Shown: positions 21,771 to 33,564 of the stretch, piece by piece
Position numbering within the stretch: position 1 is the first letter of the stretch
Layout of the letters: each line of letters begins with the position of its first letter
NCBI RefSeq assembly: GCF_030272615.1
Contig: NC_081409.1
Coordinates: 649,792,468-649,856,467 of the forward strand
DNA: 64,000 bases
Direction: 5' to 3'
Origin: Cryptomeria japonica
Taxonomy: Eukaryota > Streptophyta > Pinopsida > Cupressales > Cupressaceae
The notes under the pieces: generated by a model
Told to the model about the DNA's origin: nothing
Seen by the model: the letters and a program-made list of their open reading frames with translations, nothing else
The model's database searches: none
Made by a program: the position numbers and the translations under genes

Positions 21771-22675
21771 TGATGTAGGAGCACCGGTCTAGTTCTTACT
21801 GGTTGGACAATTTTCAGTGGAGTGGCTTGAAATCGTGGCATTTCTTCATGTTTGAGTGTTTAGCGTTGTGGTTTTGGGTTTATTCCCTTATGTTTGTGAT
21901 CTTTGTCATGTTCAAGTTTCATAGCATTTGGCTTTGTTTCCAGTGATATGTCAATCCCAGTATTGGCCCGATTAATATGTTCTTACCGGTTAGTCTAGCA
22001 GTATGTTGAGCGAGGTTGGATCGGGTTGTGACTAGAATCTCTATGACTTGTGGATCATTAGAGATGTTGATTTGGGCCTTGGTCGATATTTTCAAAGGTC
22101 CGTGCATAGTTTTATGTTTTGGAGTTGTTCTTAGTGATTGAGCCAACTTGTTATTGTTTAAATGTTTCATAAATTGGTTGGTCTTTGGACGGACTTGATC
22201 AAGTTATTATTATTTGCGGATGGTATAAATAAAATTTTGCGAATCATTTGAGAGGACAAGAAGTTAGAATATTGAAGACAATTTTTTGAGATCGAGCGAA
22301 GATGGATGTAGATTCGGCGAGATTCTGATCCGGTTGGACTGAGGCCGGAAGGCTGAGGTCTGGATCAGGGTAGAACCAACAAACTATTCTCAGAAGCGGA
22401 TAGAATATGTGGATGATCTATGGATCTTGTAATTATGTTGTAAGCATCATTTGTATCCTGGACTATGATCCAACATGTGGCATGTGTAACTCTCTAGATT
22501 GTAATAAGATTTATTCAAGGTATTTACCGGTTATGTGTTATGTTATGTTACTGGTTGTCCTTTCTATTGTTTCTGACATCTTGTTACCAGTTACCAGTAA
22601 GTTTTTGCATGATTTATGTGTTAAGATACAAGGTTGGGCTATACTTCATTGGATCTCCCTCCCTTGACTGCGTCA
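21771..22675 (+). repeat. 3' LTR of element C
   Basis: It matches 20510-21408 along its whole length and ends CTGCGTCA. The TATA box is at 22224-22231. Confidence 0.85.
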
Positions 22676-22680
22676 CCTTT

Positions 22681-24557
22681 TGATACTATGGTAAAGGCCT
22701 TTGACGATTGCTAATATTATGTGATGGCCACTGTATTCTTTATTGCTGTTAAAAATTTGATTTCTTTCTAATCTTTTATGGTATCTTAGATTTTGGAATT
22801 ATCCCTTTCTTTTCCCTTTAAGGCTCTAATCATTGGGCTTGCAAAGAGTATGATTATGTTACCTTTGGAATCTCCTTGATTATAATATGCCCCTATGTCA
22901 TTCTTTTGTCATCAGGATCACTTTCATATTGCTATGTTGTAACATTGTTGAATACTTCTTTTGATGAATCACTGTTATTGTCCTTGATCAAACTTAAGGG
23001 TTGTATACAAGCTCTGAGACTTCAAAGTTATTTACTGACAGTTAATATGACTATCCTAGAACTGCCAATTTATTGTCCTTTATAATGTTGTATTCTTGAG
23101 GTTATCGATAGTGATTTCTTAGATATATGTTGTAGCATGACTTAAATTTCATTATCTTGTTGTATCCTACACTATAATAAGTGTCCTGTAACTTTTATGC
23201 TCATGATATCTATACCTTGAATGCTCTAGAAACAGTGAATACAATCTCATAGTCTGTCTCGGTGATGATTGTTCCATACGACCTCTTATGCTGGAGCATG
23301 CTTTCGAATTTTGATGGTTGTCTTTATGGTATTGATACTTGTTCAGGACCTTTATTCTTAGGACTACATGCTTCTCTAAGCTTTAATGCTTTGTATGTTC
23401 ATCTCATGACCTTTTCCACATGAATTGCCGCTCTCACATCTCTTACATGCCTCGAACTGCAAAGCTCAACACTTGGTTGCAAAAAGATTGCCTTAGGACT
23501 GATATTTGCTTTTATAATGCCTTCTTGTCTCATGATTCCATTGTGGTTTTTGATAGCAAAAGATTCTTAATCACCAGTATCTCTGCTCTAACTTTGCTTC
23601 TATCATGATCTTCAATGACTATGCTTATGAGTGTGAATGACTTTATTAGACCTCATAATGGTTGTGCTTGAATCTTGGGAATGTGTATCCTAAGATGCAA
23701 ATGGTATCACTATCATTTGCTCTTTGTATGATGCTATCATTGGCTTTCATTTCATTTTGTGAAAACCCCATGCTATTCATTCAAGACTCAAAATCCCCTC
23801 CACATTCACTATCATCATGTTTTGTCACAAATTTGTTATTGTAGCATCATATTTTATTTCTATTACTGTCAGAGCTTATAAAACTTCATATTTCATGACA
23901 GGATATTTCATGACTGCATTTCATGTGTCTTGACCTTGTCACCTCATCTTTTCTCTATCTTTGAGACTGTATTCTGTTTTATAAATCTTTTTTTGAATAT
24001 TTATCACTATATGGGATGACTGTGACATTGTCTTATCTTTTCTATTGTTGAGGCTTTGATCAATACCCTTGCTCACTACTTTTTGATCATTTTATTACTA
24101 TTGCTTTGTGCTCACTATTTAACCCTACTTATATCACTTCTATCTGAGAGTGTTCATTGTATGGATTTCCTCATGTTAGCATGGTTCCATCAGACACAAA
24201 CCTGTTATCTATAACTATGACCTCATTAGCTCACTATTATGGATGATGAGTTCCCGCTTAATGAAGCCATAGTGACATAAAAGCATGGTGCGCTCAACCC
24301 TTATGGGGGCCTCATTTTACTCCACATATTGTAATATTTATATTGAATGAAACCCAATGATATAATTTCAACTGTATCTACATAAGGAAACAAACAATGT
24401 TAGATAAAAATAAGCATATGATAGGTGTTTTTCATGACTCTCTTGTTTCTTGGGTATCTTATGATATGCTAGTTGTTTGAATGCACATGAGAGGATCAAA
24501 TTATATGTCTATAGATGTATGCACATGTACTGAATAGTGACCCCTCATTTCTCTAAC

Positions 24558-24560
<3 letters not shown>
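22681..24560. other. unassigned T-rich sequence
   Basis: No gene or domain is recognised. The region continues the sequence left of element C (ACTCCTTTT then GATACTATGG) and stays T-rich with short frames only. Confidence 0.35.

Positions 24561-24630
<70 letters not shown>
24561..24630. repeat. (TC)35 microsatellite
   Basis: An uninterrupted run of TC dinucleotides over 70 bp. Any Arg-Glu repeat protein read from it is an artefact. Confidence 0.95.
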
Positions 24631-24632
<2 letters not shown>

Positions 24633-26799
24633 AAATAGGCAACTAGGAGTGACAAGGGAGCAACAACTTGGAGGCTTGGACAAGCAAGGAAGACTTAAGT
24701 TGATGTAGAACAGACAACTGTGATTCATAATTCAAGCAATGTCGGGTCCCCTTTCCCTATATGCACATTCTTTTTTATTTTGTATATGTAAATGTATAGT
24801 TTTTTCCATTATATGCATTCAGATAGTTAGTTCTACAGCTTGTATGGAACACCATACATTTATACTATCAATAAAACTACATTTTGAAAAGATTGTGCAT
24901 TCTCTTATGTTGTATGCATCTACATAATGTAATGTAGTAGTATGGTTTCTTTTTGGTATTTCTTGATGCACATGAATGTGACATAGCAGAGTAAAAAATG
25001 TACCTCTTTCTTACTTGGAAAACATCAAATAGATCTACCTAATTGAGCTATTAGCAAAATTAGGTAACACTTCCTTCACATACTTTATTTACCGAAACAC
25101 ATGCCACAATTACCGGAAGTAAACAAGGGTGTACTAGATGTTGGTGCTCAAAACCATAGATTGGAAAACCAAAAGACTTGGCAAATCCGCAAGTAGTCCA
25201 ATCAGCCTTGACCAACGAACAGGGACAGTCAAGGACTAGATCACTCTGCCCTTTAGGCTCCACTGAACCTAGGTGGGTGTGCCTCTTCCTCTCAAGCACA
25301 AAAGAGGTTATTTATAGTGGATTTAAATCTTTTAGCAACTTTACACAACTGGCAAATTATTGTTCTACAACTATGCTTTATTATGTGCTTTAACTGAATG
25401 CTTTGAAAAGAAATGATTGTAAATGTATATTGAAAATGAGATTGCTTTCAGGACTTAAATGAAATCTGCATAGATCAGTTTATATAGGATTTGGGAAGAA
25501 CATTTCTATCAAGGACCTTGAATGCATACAGATCAAAACCTTAAAAGATCAATAACAGACCAGTGCCTCTATCCGGGGATATATATGACACTTTATGGAC
25601 AAAATATCTTATCAACTCAAGAGATAATTTTTCATCAACTATGAAGGTTCACTATGTGTTACACAAACAATAAGAACTCAATCTTTCACTTAATGCAACG
25701 ACATGTGATTCACATCATAGAAAAACTATAAACAAATTTATCAAGAGGACAAAGATAACTCATCAACACAAAAGTGTAGACAATATTTGGAGAAAGAGAC
25801 AGTGAACCTTGTATATTAATCTTCAAGAAATAATTGCATGCATAAGCTTACAGATTGCTTGCACAAAATGATACTTCTTCTTCCTATAGAATTCTCTAAT
25901 ACAAAATGATATTCAATCCTTACAGCATTATGTTGTTCTTATGACTCTCCCCCCCATATCTAAATTTTTTAACCACTTATATATGTGGTTTAATGGGCAC
26001 CATACCCCTTTTGGGGTGAAAAGTCACCATTTTACATTAAAATTAACAAAACCCTTTGAAATTAATATGCAAACTAGTTAGCCAATAACTTGGCTTTAAG
26101 CTATATTTCGGGTTTTTGTTTGGTCGGTTGCCTTAAACTTTAGATACGAATCTGAAAACTTTTGCGGTGGTAGGAAACATCCACTTCTAAAATGGGTCTT
26201 CATCAGATTTGATATTTTCATACATTTTCATTCCAAGTCGACATCTTCTTTCATGTAGGTCAAAATAACAGACTTTTCAGCCTTCTTATAGTATTCTATA
26301 TGGTCTACAGCCAAAAACACATTGTATAGATCTAATATTTTTATTGGAGCTTGGAAACTTGATTTTATGTAATGGGTATTTCTTATATTTTCATGTTTCA
26401 TTCATTTTAATTCTCTGTTCATATCATCTTTTCTACATATCAAAAACACTAGTCTTTCACGGGGTCCATTGGAATTAATTTATTCATATCCTCCTTTACT
26501 CTAGTTGTTCAAATCATTAATCATCCATTATGTGTCATTTCCATGGAGTGACCACCATTTTTAATAGTAGGGTGCTTGAAATTATTTGGAAATTTAAAGC
26601 CCCAACACTAGACCCATAGACTCAAACCCATAACCACAAACTCCAGGCACGACAACTCCCAAATTTCAAGATACAAATAACATAAATCATGATACAATGT
26701 AATTATTGTCAAAAAAATAATGAAGAAAGTGGATATATTTTTTGTAATGTATTGATCTTTTTAATCAATGAATACTAAAAGTGTGCATGAGATCTAAGC
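24631..26799. other. unassigned sequence
   Basis: AT-rich, no supported gene. A short palindrome-like CACCATACCCCTTTTGGGGTG is centred near 26010. Confidence 0.3.
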
Positions 26800-28580
26800 A
26801 TAAGAAGGTAGTTTTAAAAACTTTCTTGACTATCCCATACTATGATGAAGAGTGCAAGGATGCAAAAAGATCCTTAAAAGAGAATGTTTCAAATAAAAAA
26901 GAAAGAAAAAATGTGAGAGATTGATAAAATCTAGAGAAGAAAGTTATGTGGTCTCAAGATGAAAAGAATTGGTATCTTTAGGTAAACACAACATAGAAAG
27001 ATTTTGAAAAAAGATAAAATAAAAGAGAAAAACAAACAAAATAATGTCATGTAGGCCCATTAATTAGAATATGTGAATCTTCTCTATGAATATGCATAAG
27101 AGAAAAGCAACCCTTCCATAATTAGCACATCAACCAAACTCTTCCATAAATAAAGGTGGTAAATTGCAAGATATGTATTGTATTTGAGCTGAAATTTTAA
27201 AGTAGGGAGTTGAACTCATTGCTTCGTACAACAAATGAATTTTTAGTGACGTCACACAAGGTAACTTTTTGATAAAGTGGATAAAAGTGGAGATATCAAA
27301 AAAATTTCCAAAGTTATTTTAACTATTATGGCCAATCTTCTTCTTCGAAAATTTCTTAGGAGGATGTTACAAAATAGAATAAAAAACTTGGTAGATAAGT
27401 AGAAAAAAAGAGAAAAAGGGGGGAAAGATTTAGATGAAGGCAGTCTACCATTAATCTTTGCATCACTCTTAGACACTTAACTAAAAACATTTGGGACACC
27501 CAAGGATGGGAATCCTTTTTCTACTTCATTGATTTTAGAAAATCATTTGGCATGATACCTAAGGACAAACTTTGGAATAAGATGGGAGAACTTGGGATTC
27601 TAGATTAGTTTACAATAGTAGAGCATAAACTTTATGAGCTAGTTAGACTTAAAATTACAACAAGAGAGGGCATGTCGTAATGCTTTGGTAGCGATATCAA
27701 AGTCAAACAAGGATTTCCTTTATCCCCCATTATATTTGGTTGACATATTGATAAATTTAAAGATTAATCAAACAAATCTGTAACAGGGGGTATCGAGGTA
27801 GTGGGTTATGTGGTGAAGTTTCTTTTGTATGTGGATGATCTTATCCTAATTATAAAATTATCCCATGATTTCAAAAAACATTTGAAGATTTAGAACTCAT
27901 TTTCCAAGAGGTCAAGATGTAAGTGAACACTAGCAAGACCAAAAAAAAAAATTCTTGGAAAAGGAAGAAGCAATAAGTTAATTTTATTCTTGAGGGAAGT
28001 TTGTTGGAAATAGTGGAAGAATACAAGTACTTGGACATTGATTTTCATAATAGAATTAGTTATAAGACATGTAGAACAAAAAGAATACAAGGAGGATGGA
28101 GAGAATCTTACCTTCCTTAGAATAGGTGTAGGAAAGTATAACTATGGGACTGAAAAACTAAGAAAATCCTTTTGGTTGGTTGGTCACATCAATTGTCCTC
28201 TATGGATGTGAAGTTTGGGAGAGTAGCATTCCAAATCATAACTGGATATAAGTAGAATGAATTAAAAAATATATAATCACTAGTAGTCCCAAAGTCAAAA
28301 TAATAATCCTTTATGAGATCCTTTTGACTAAAGTTGGAGCATTCTTGATGTAGGCATCAACAATAATTCAATTGCTAAGTTATTTAAAGAAAGTTTGAAA
28401 ACATGAATAAGCCTTGATGACCCAAAATGGTCATTGAAGAGGAATTAGATCATAGGAAGAAGACAAGGATGAAGTGGAACAACAAGTGGATGATAAAATG
28501 GCACATCAATTTGCAATAAAACCCCAAGACTAATGAGGAAATAAAAAAGTTTATGTTAGAAAATTTAGGACTCCCATGCG
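26800..28580 (+). pseudogene. LINE reverse-transcriptase region, heavily mutated
   Basis: Plus-strand frames carry the order expected of a plant non-LTR element. First comes a Lys-rich linker (YDEECKDAKRSLKRE, near 26840). Next, at 27300-27480, is a region with the layout of the RT entry (ILTIMANLLLRKFLRRML). YFIDFRKSFGMIPKDKLW (27520 on), VKQGFPLSPIIFG (27700 on) and LLYVDDLIL (27825 on) follow. The late block VLYGCEVWESSI lies near 28198. The catalytic Asp-Asp pair is still legible. Many frameshifts and stops make it dead. The protein would have copied its own RNA at a nicked target site. No poly(A) end or target duplication was found. Confidence 0.75.
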
Positions 28581-31500
28581 TACAAAATAAATTGCCCTAA
28601 AAAATTGTATTTTATGTCATAGAGTTTAAACCCACATGGTAACATGAGGAAAACACCTATTTATATGCTACAATTAAGGAACAGGCTAAGCGTTTACTTG
28701 CATAGTTGAGGACCACTTCACACCATCTAAGGTAAATGATATCGGTATATGGACAACCCCAAAGAAAGATTGGGTAGAAATAACTTGCTTTTTTAGACCA
28801 AAGAAAAAATTGAAACTAAATGTCACTTCATCATGAGTTATTTGAGATAGAAAAGATAAAATGATTGATTTCTTGATCAAGATTCATGATATAAAGACTG
28901 ACACAGATCAAAAAGAACTTGAAAATGTTTTAAGAATGTAGCTCTTAATCCCTTAGACTACTTGATCTCATAAATCTCATCAAACATCATTTGTTCTAAA
29001 TTAAAATGAGAACAGATTCAAAAATTGGACACAACCAATAAGTAGTCTTTCATGTTTAAATGGTTTTACTTTGTCTAAAAAATTGAATCACGAGAACAAC
29101 TTGAGGTGTCTTATCGAACAACTTGTGTTTCTTATCCCCTGTTTATTAGGTTTGTGCAGGAAGCCCATGTGAATGCCTGAAAGACTAACACAACTGATCT
29201 CAATTCTATCATACTGATTTTGTTTCTTATCCCTTGTTTTGTACCATTTATAGGTTTTGGCCATGTGAATGGCGCTACTTTTCTATTATATTTCTTGATA
29301 CTGCAGTTGGAGAGTGAACACGGGAGAATGTACGACTTGACCAGTGAATAAAATTAAAAGTTGTGAGCGATTAGATTAAACGTATATATTAAAAAAAATT
29401 TGTATATATATTCATTTCTATATCTTAATTAATTATTGTATTCTACTTCTTCAGTGGTTTTTTTATGTTATTGTTTATGTTTTACATTTATCTTATAATA
29501 TTGTTTAATTGTTTTCCTTTACATTTTTGGTCTTAAGAAGAAAAAAAATTCATAATTATTTTTGAACCAATGTTTAGTTTTTTTTAGTCCTTTTTCCTTT
29601 GTTTAGATTTTTATTAACTAGCATTATGTTTTTCATCTATTCTTTTCAATTTATTTTAATTATTATATGTATCCTTTTTTCTCTCTTGGTTGCTCTTTGA
29701 TCCTTATCTTTTTTTCTTCTTCTTGCCTTGTTTCACATGTAACATCCCACTTCCACTGTTCTCCCACCTCTCTCCATTTTAGACTGATTCTTGGTTCGCA
29801 TCAAACATTTTTATCTTCTTGACCTCTCTTTGTCATCCTATTCATGGATTGTGGAGTGTCATCCAAAACCTTGACAGAAAAAATCCCAAATACAATCAAA
29901 TATAGAATTAACAGATTTTCCAATCTTTACTAATAGAACAATCATGCCTCATCCATAAAAAATTAAAAATAAAAATAAAAACATGATTTTAAAATTGAGC
30001 AATTTGTTTTCAGTTACTTACAATCTAAATTCAAACAAACATTTAGTTTAAATCATTCACATAAATAAATCAACTCTAACCCTTTATTCACTAACCATTA
30101 TCAAAGGTGTAGCTACATATAGAGTAGGAAACTTATTTTAGCATTGTTTACTATTGTTTCCCTCCAATTTTCTATTTATAAATATTTAAAGAATAATACA
30201 TTTGGGTGTTCTTTAGAGAATAAGTTTTCCCTTATTAAAGGGTTTCCTAAGGTATTACTTATATTTACTATCATTATGCTATAGAAACTATCTAGATCTA
30301 ATTTATATATTATTGGATTTCATAGGAATTAGTTGTATTTCAATATAAAGGAGGCTATGTTTGAGAATATGGACATTTCAATTAATTAAATAAAATATTC
30401 ATTAAAATAGAAAATCTCAAGGCACTTCTAGAAAGACATCCCTCTAGATTAATTATTGTAGGATGTAGAACCAAATATTGATTTTAAATGGGTGATCAAA
30501 TACATTGTTACTATAAAATTAAGTATTAAAATCTAGTTTACAACTTGTGATAAACCGTTAGAAATCATAAATAGGGCTTGGAGAAGTCTGTAGGGATTCA
30601 AATTCAAAAATTAAAAGCAACAAAGATGTGATAAGCGAACACATAAAACTGGACGTATGTAGCTAAACTCTTTCAAAATAAACTTTACAATGAAAGAGAT
30701 GAGAAGTGTGTATTAATCTAATATAAGTATTACATAATTACATCCATATTTCTCCTTTAAATTTGACAACATTCTAGTAACATATAATTTCTTAAGATTT
30801 TTAAAACCTATAAAAATACCCAAGGCATCCTATTTATAAAGAAAACGGAGAAAACCCTTAACAAGACTCTAAAAAAAAATCATTGGTACAATAAATCCCC
30901 AACACCCCCATGTTATAGATATTTAATATTTTTATGAATAATAACCATTAAAAAAATGTATTTAACCCATGTGAATAGTGGGAAAATATTCCTAAGTATG
31001 GTGATTTGAAATGAAGTAGCCAACTAATGTGGACTCTCTCCAACACATGAAAAGATGCTCCAAACTCTCCTCGAGTGTCTAGAATCAAGAAAGTAATGTA
31101 ATTTATTTTAGTCATTTTGTAACCTTTATTTTCATAATCCACCCCCTTATTAATGCCACCATTTAACCAATATTCAAGTCAATTAGAATAAAATAAGCAA
31201 TACATGATTTATGTGATCACCCTTAAACATCCACCTTCCCATTCCAAATTTGTTGGAGATATATGAAGTACATGGATTTATATGATTAGTATCATCTTAG
31301 TCTAACATGAGACACATACTTTAAATTAATATCCCCATAACTATATGACATTTATTTCATTATGGCCATCACAATCAATGGTAAAGATTAGTTAGACTCT
31401 TGAGGTCTACACATATGCTATATATAGATGACCAAGATGTACAACCCTTTAATCTATAGATCTACATATATGTTAATGTTGCAACATCCCAATTTTTGAT

Positions 31501-31977
31501 GAGTGACATAGAGTAGAATCAATCATTTGAAGGAGTTCATGCACTTTTAACCACTATAGGTTTGTTCTTGTAATCCCTAGTGAAGGGACCACTATATAGT
31601 GAAGAGATACGCAAAACAAAGGTGGCTTCTTGTACCTAGAAGACTCACAATAAATTAAATGTTGGTTGAGTTATAGAAATAGGAAGATTAAAAAGGGCAG
31701 TTAAACACAATAACAAGGGATTTTCCCAAGGAATGATGGACACTTATCTTAAAAGGAAGTGAGGGACTTGGGAATAGGTACTCTCATAGCAATTAGAGAG
31801 GTTACTGAGATGATGGGTATAACAAAAAGGGTTGTGGTATTAAAATCGCATGTGCAACAAGGGAGAACAGTGATGAGTTCTTATGTGGTGAGAGATAAAT
31901 TATAAGACCAACAAGCCAATATTTTATGAGGCTAATATAGTCATGAAGTTAATGAGGTGGTAGTTCAATTTTGGGTT
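28581..31977. other. unassigned AT-rich sequence
   Basis: No gene is called. The part at 29100-29340 has short matches to 38530-38660 and 39360-39395. These include GTGAATG blocks and a shared stretch ending GCAGTTGGAGAGTGAA, so it may hold a fragment of the same decayed locus as the MADS pseudogene. Confidence 0.35.
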
Positions 31978-31995
31978 GCTCACATAGACATAGTT
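31978..31995. repeat. left 18-bp target-site duplication of the ORF1-only LINE
   Basis: GCTCACATAGACATAGTT occurs here and at 33547-33564 as an exact copy, flanking the LINE. Confidence 0.9.
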
Positions 31996-33546
31996 TTTGA
32001 TTAAGTGAAAACAGGTTTTGGAGGGACCCGAAACCCTTTACAACCAAGGGACAAAACTTGACCACTCCGCCAAGAGGAGAGAGACACAACCAAAAAAGAA
32101 GAGACTACCTCAAAAGAGTAGGCAACTCAACCAAAGACAAGGCCAGGAAAGCCAACCCAAACAACCAACTACAAGGGCCCTCAAGATTTACAATTGTCCT
32201 TGTGCGAACGAAGAGTCATATCAAAAGAAGGCTTGGACGTCTTTTAATGCTTCCCCTTAACAGTAATCCACCCCTCTTCAACTTTAGCAACCACAACTAA
32301 CCAGTCTGAAGGGCCAAACACCAATCTTACCGGATTGGGAGAAAGAGAGTCAGAAGATGGAGCAACAACCATCGCGGACATAGGACTGCAACTAGCAGAT
32401 GGGGCAAAGGTTGTGTCAACACATGGTGAAGAAGCCAACGAGTTAAGAGAAAACAATCTATTTTCGGTAGAGGGGACAACAACATCCTGTATCACAACAT
32501 CATTAACAGAAACATCGTTAGTGGCAGCTGAAGAATCAAAGCGAGCTAAAGTAGAAACCCCAGCAGCCAATGACTCATTAGAAGAGTCCAACGGTTTCTT
32601 AACCGTATAATGTCTGTGTGAGGCACTCGACCACCATGAGGCCATAAATTTTTTCTTCTCAAGCCCACAATTCCCAGTTCCATGGATGGTTTTGAAGCAT
32701 CTACGACACCAGAAAGGAATACCTTCATAATCCAAAGTTTGGACCCAGCTGCCAAAAGAGGAATTAATGGCGATTTCACCTGGCAGTCCCTTAGAAGCAT
32801 CTAGCTCAACCAGAATATGAGAAAAAGTAGTATGATAAAGCCCATAGGAGTCATTATCCACCATAATGAATCTCCCAATGGCATCACCGATTTCCTCAAA
32901 GAGAGAATCAGCCCACAAGTGGAGAGGAAGGTTAGGAAGCCTGACCCAGACTGGGATTTTGTTGAACTTCTCTAAGAGGGGGTTAAAATTAGAGTGCCAA
33001 GGTTTGGCCAAGAGCGACATATTATCTTTCTAAAAGAAAAAGATTTTACATAGGATTTTTCTTCTATCCTCAACATTCTCAAATTTAGAAACAAAGAAGT
33101 CTTTAGCCATAGGGTATATGTGAACTGTACCAGAAATGAGGGGATTCTAGTGCTGGAAAATCCATTTATGCAACTTCGGGAGGCTGGGCCAGATACCCTT
33201 GAATTTGCAGATAGCACTGTGCTCCATGAAAACCTTCACACTGTTCTCTATTTCCTGTTCAGACACCTTATTCGCATTAATAGAGATAGCGTAGGAGATA
33301 GGGATAAACCCTCTTCCATCCCCTCTACATGAAGATGAAGGGGGGACCCTATGAGGAATTTGAGCAGAGTCTAGGTGGGGGGGCCCAGTGGCCACCGACG
33401 CCCAGGAGGGACCACTAACAGTAGCACCATCTGTGTCGGCCAGGAGATCAACAATAGCAGGGGAATGTCCAGGGGAGCAGACGAGAGACTGCGACAGGGT
33501 CTGAGATTTCAAAATCTCCATCGCGCGATAACTTGATCTTTGTCCT
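31996..33546 (-). mobile_element. ORF1-only LINE with 18-bp target duplication
   Basis: A 1,551-bp minus-strand non-LTR insertion. It holds a 5' segment, an ORF1 of the plant LINE type, ~240 bp of 3' untranslated sequence ending in a short A run (minus strand), and no ORF2. The perfect 18-bp duplication shows that the whole unit moved as one piece. It must therefore have used RT from another LINE. The arrangement resembles half-LINEs known from mammals (HAL1). Confidence 0.85.
32244..33521 (-). pseudogene. LINE ORF1 protein: DUF4283 plus zinc knuckle
   Basis: One frame spans 33521 to 32244 with two in-frame TAG stops, at about 33148 and 33036. The N-terminal ~80 residues are Ser/Pro/Gly-rich. 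A DUF4283-like domain follows (from ISYAISINANKV through PVWVRLPNLPLHLW). Then comes a perfect CX2CX4HX4C knuckle (CRRCFKTIHGTGNC, about 32707-32666) and a Ser/Val-rich acidic tail. Both stops fall where this family usually has Trp, so each is explained by one TGG-to-TAG change. ORF1 proteins bind LINE RNA. Apart from the two stops the frame is clean. Confidence 0.8.
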
Positions 33547-33564
33547 GCTCACATAGACATAGTT
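33547..33564. repeat. right 18-bp target-site duplication of the ORF1-only LINE
   Basis: An exact copy of 31978-31995. Confidence 0.9.

Larger units (their letters stand above)
20510..22675 (+). mobile_element. element C: short non-coding LTR retrotransposon
   Basis: Two LTRs, 20510-21408 (899 bp) and 21771-22675 (905 bp), flank only 362 bp of internal sequence. The element has TG/CA ends and a perfect CCTTT target duplication at 20505-20509 and 22676-22680. The initiator-Met primer site TGGTATCAGAG is at 21411. No coding frame is present. The LTR start (TGATGTAGGAGC) and the sequence before the 3' LTR (GGACTCACTTTTAAATTAAC) match those of chromovirus B. C therefore looks like a non-autonomous partner of that family. 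The LTRs differ clearly, so it is older than A. Confidence 0.9.

Noticed and set aside
24501-24728. Minus-strand frame with an Arg-Glu repeat
   Set aside because: It is a translation of the (TC)n microsatellite.
32018-32610. Plus-strand frames of 80-91 codons
   Set aside because: They are shadows of the minus-strand LINE ORF1 and its 3' region.
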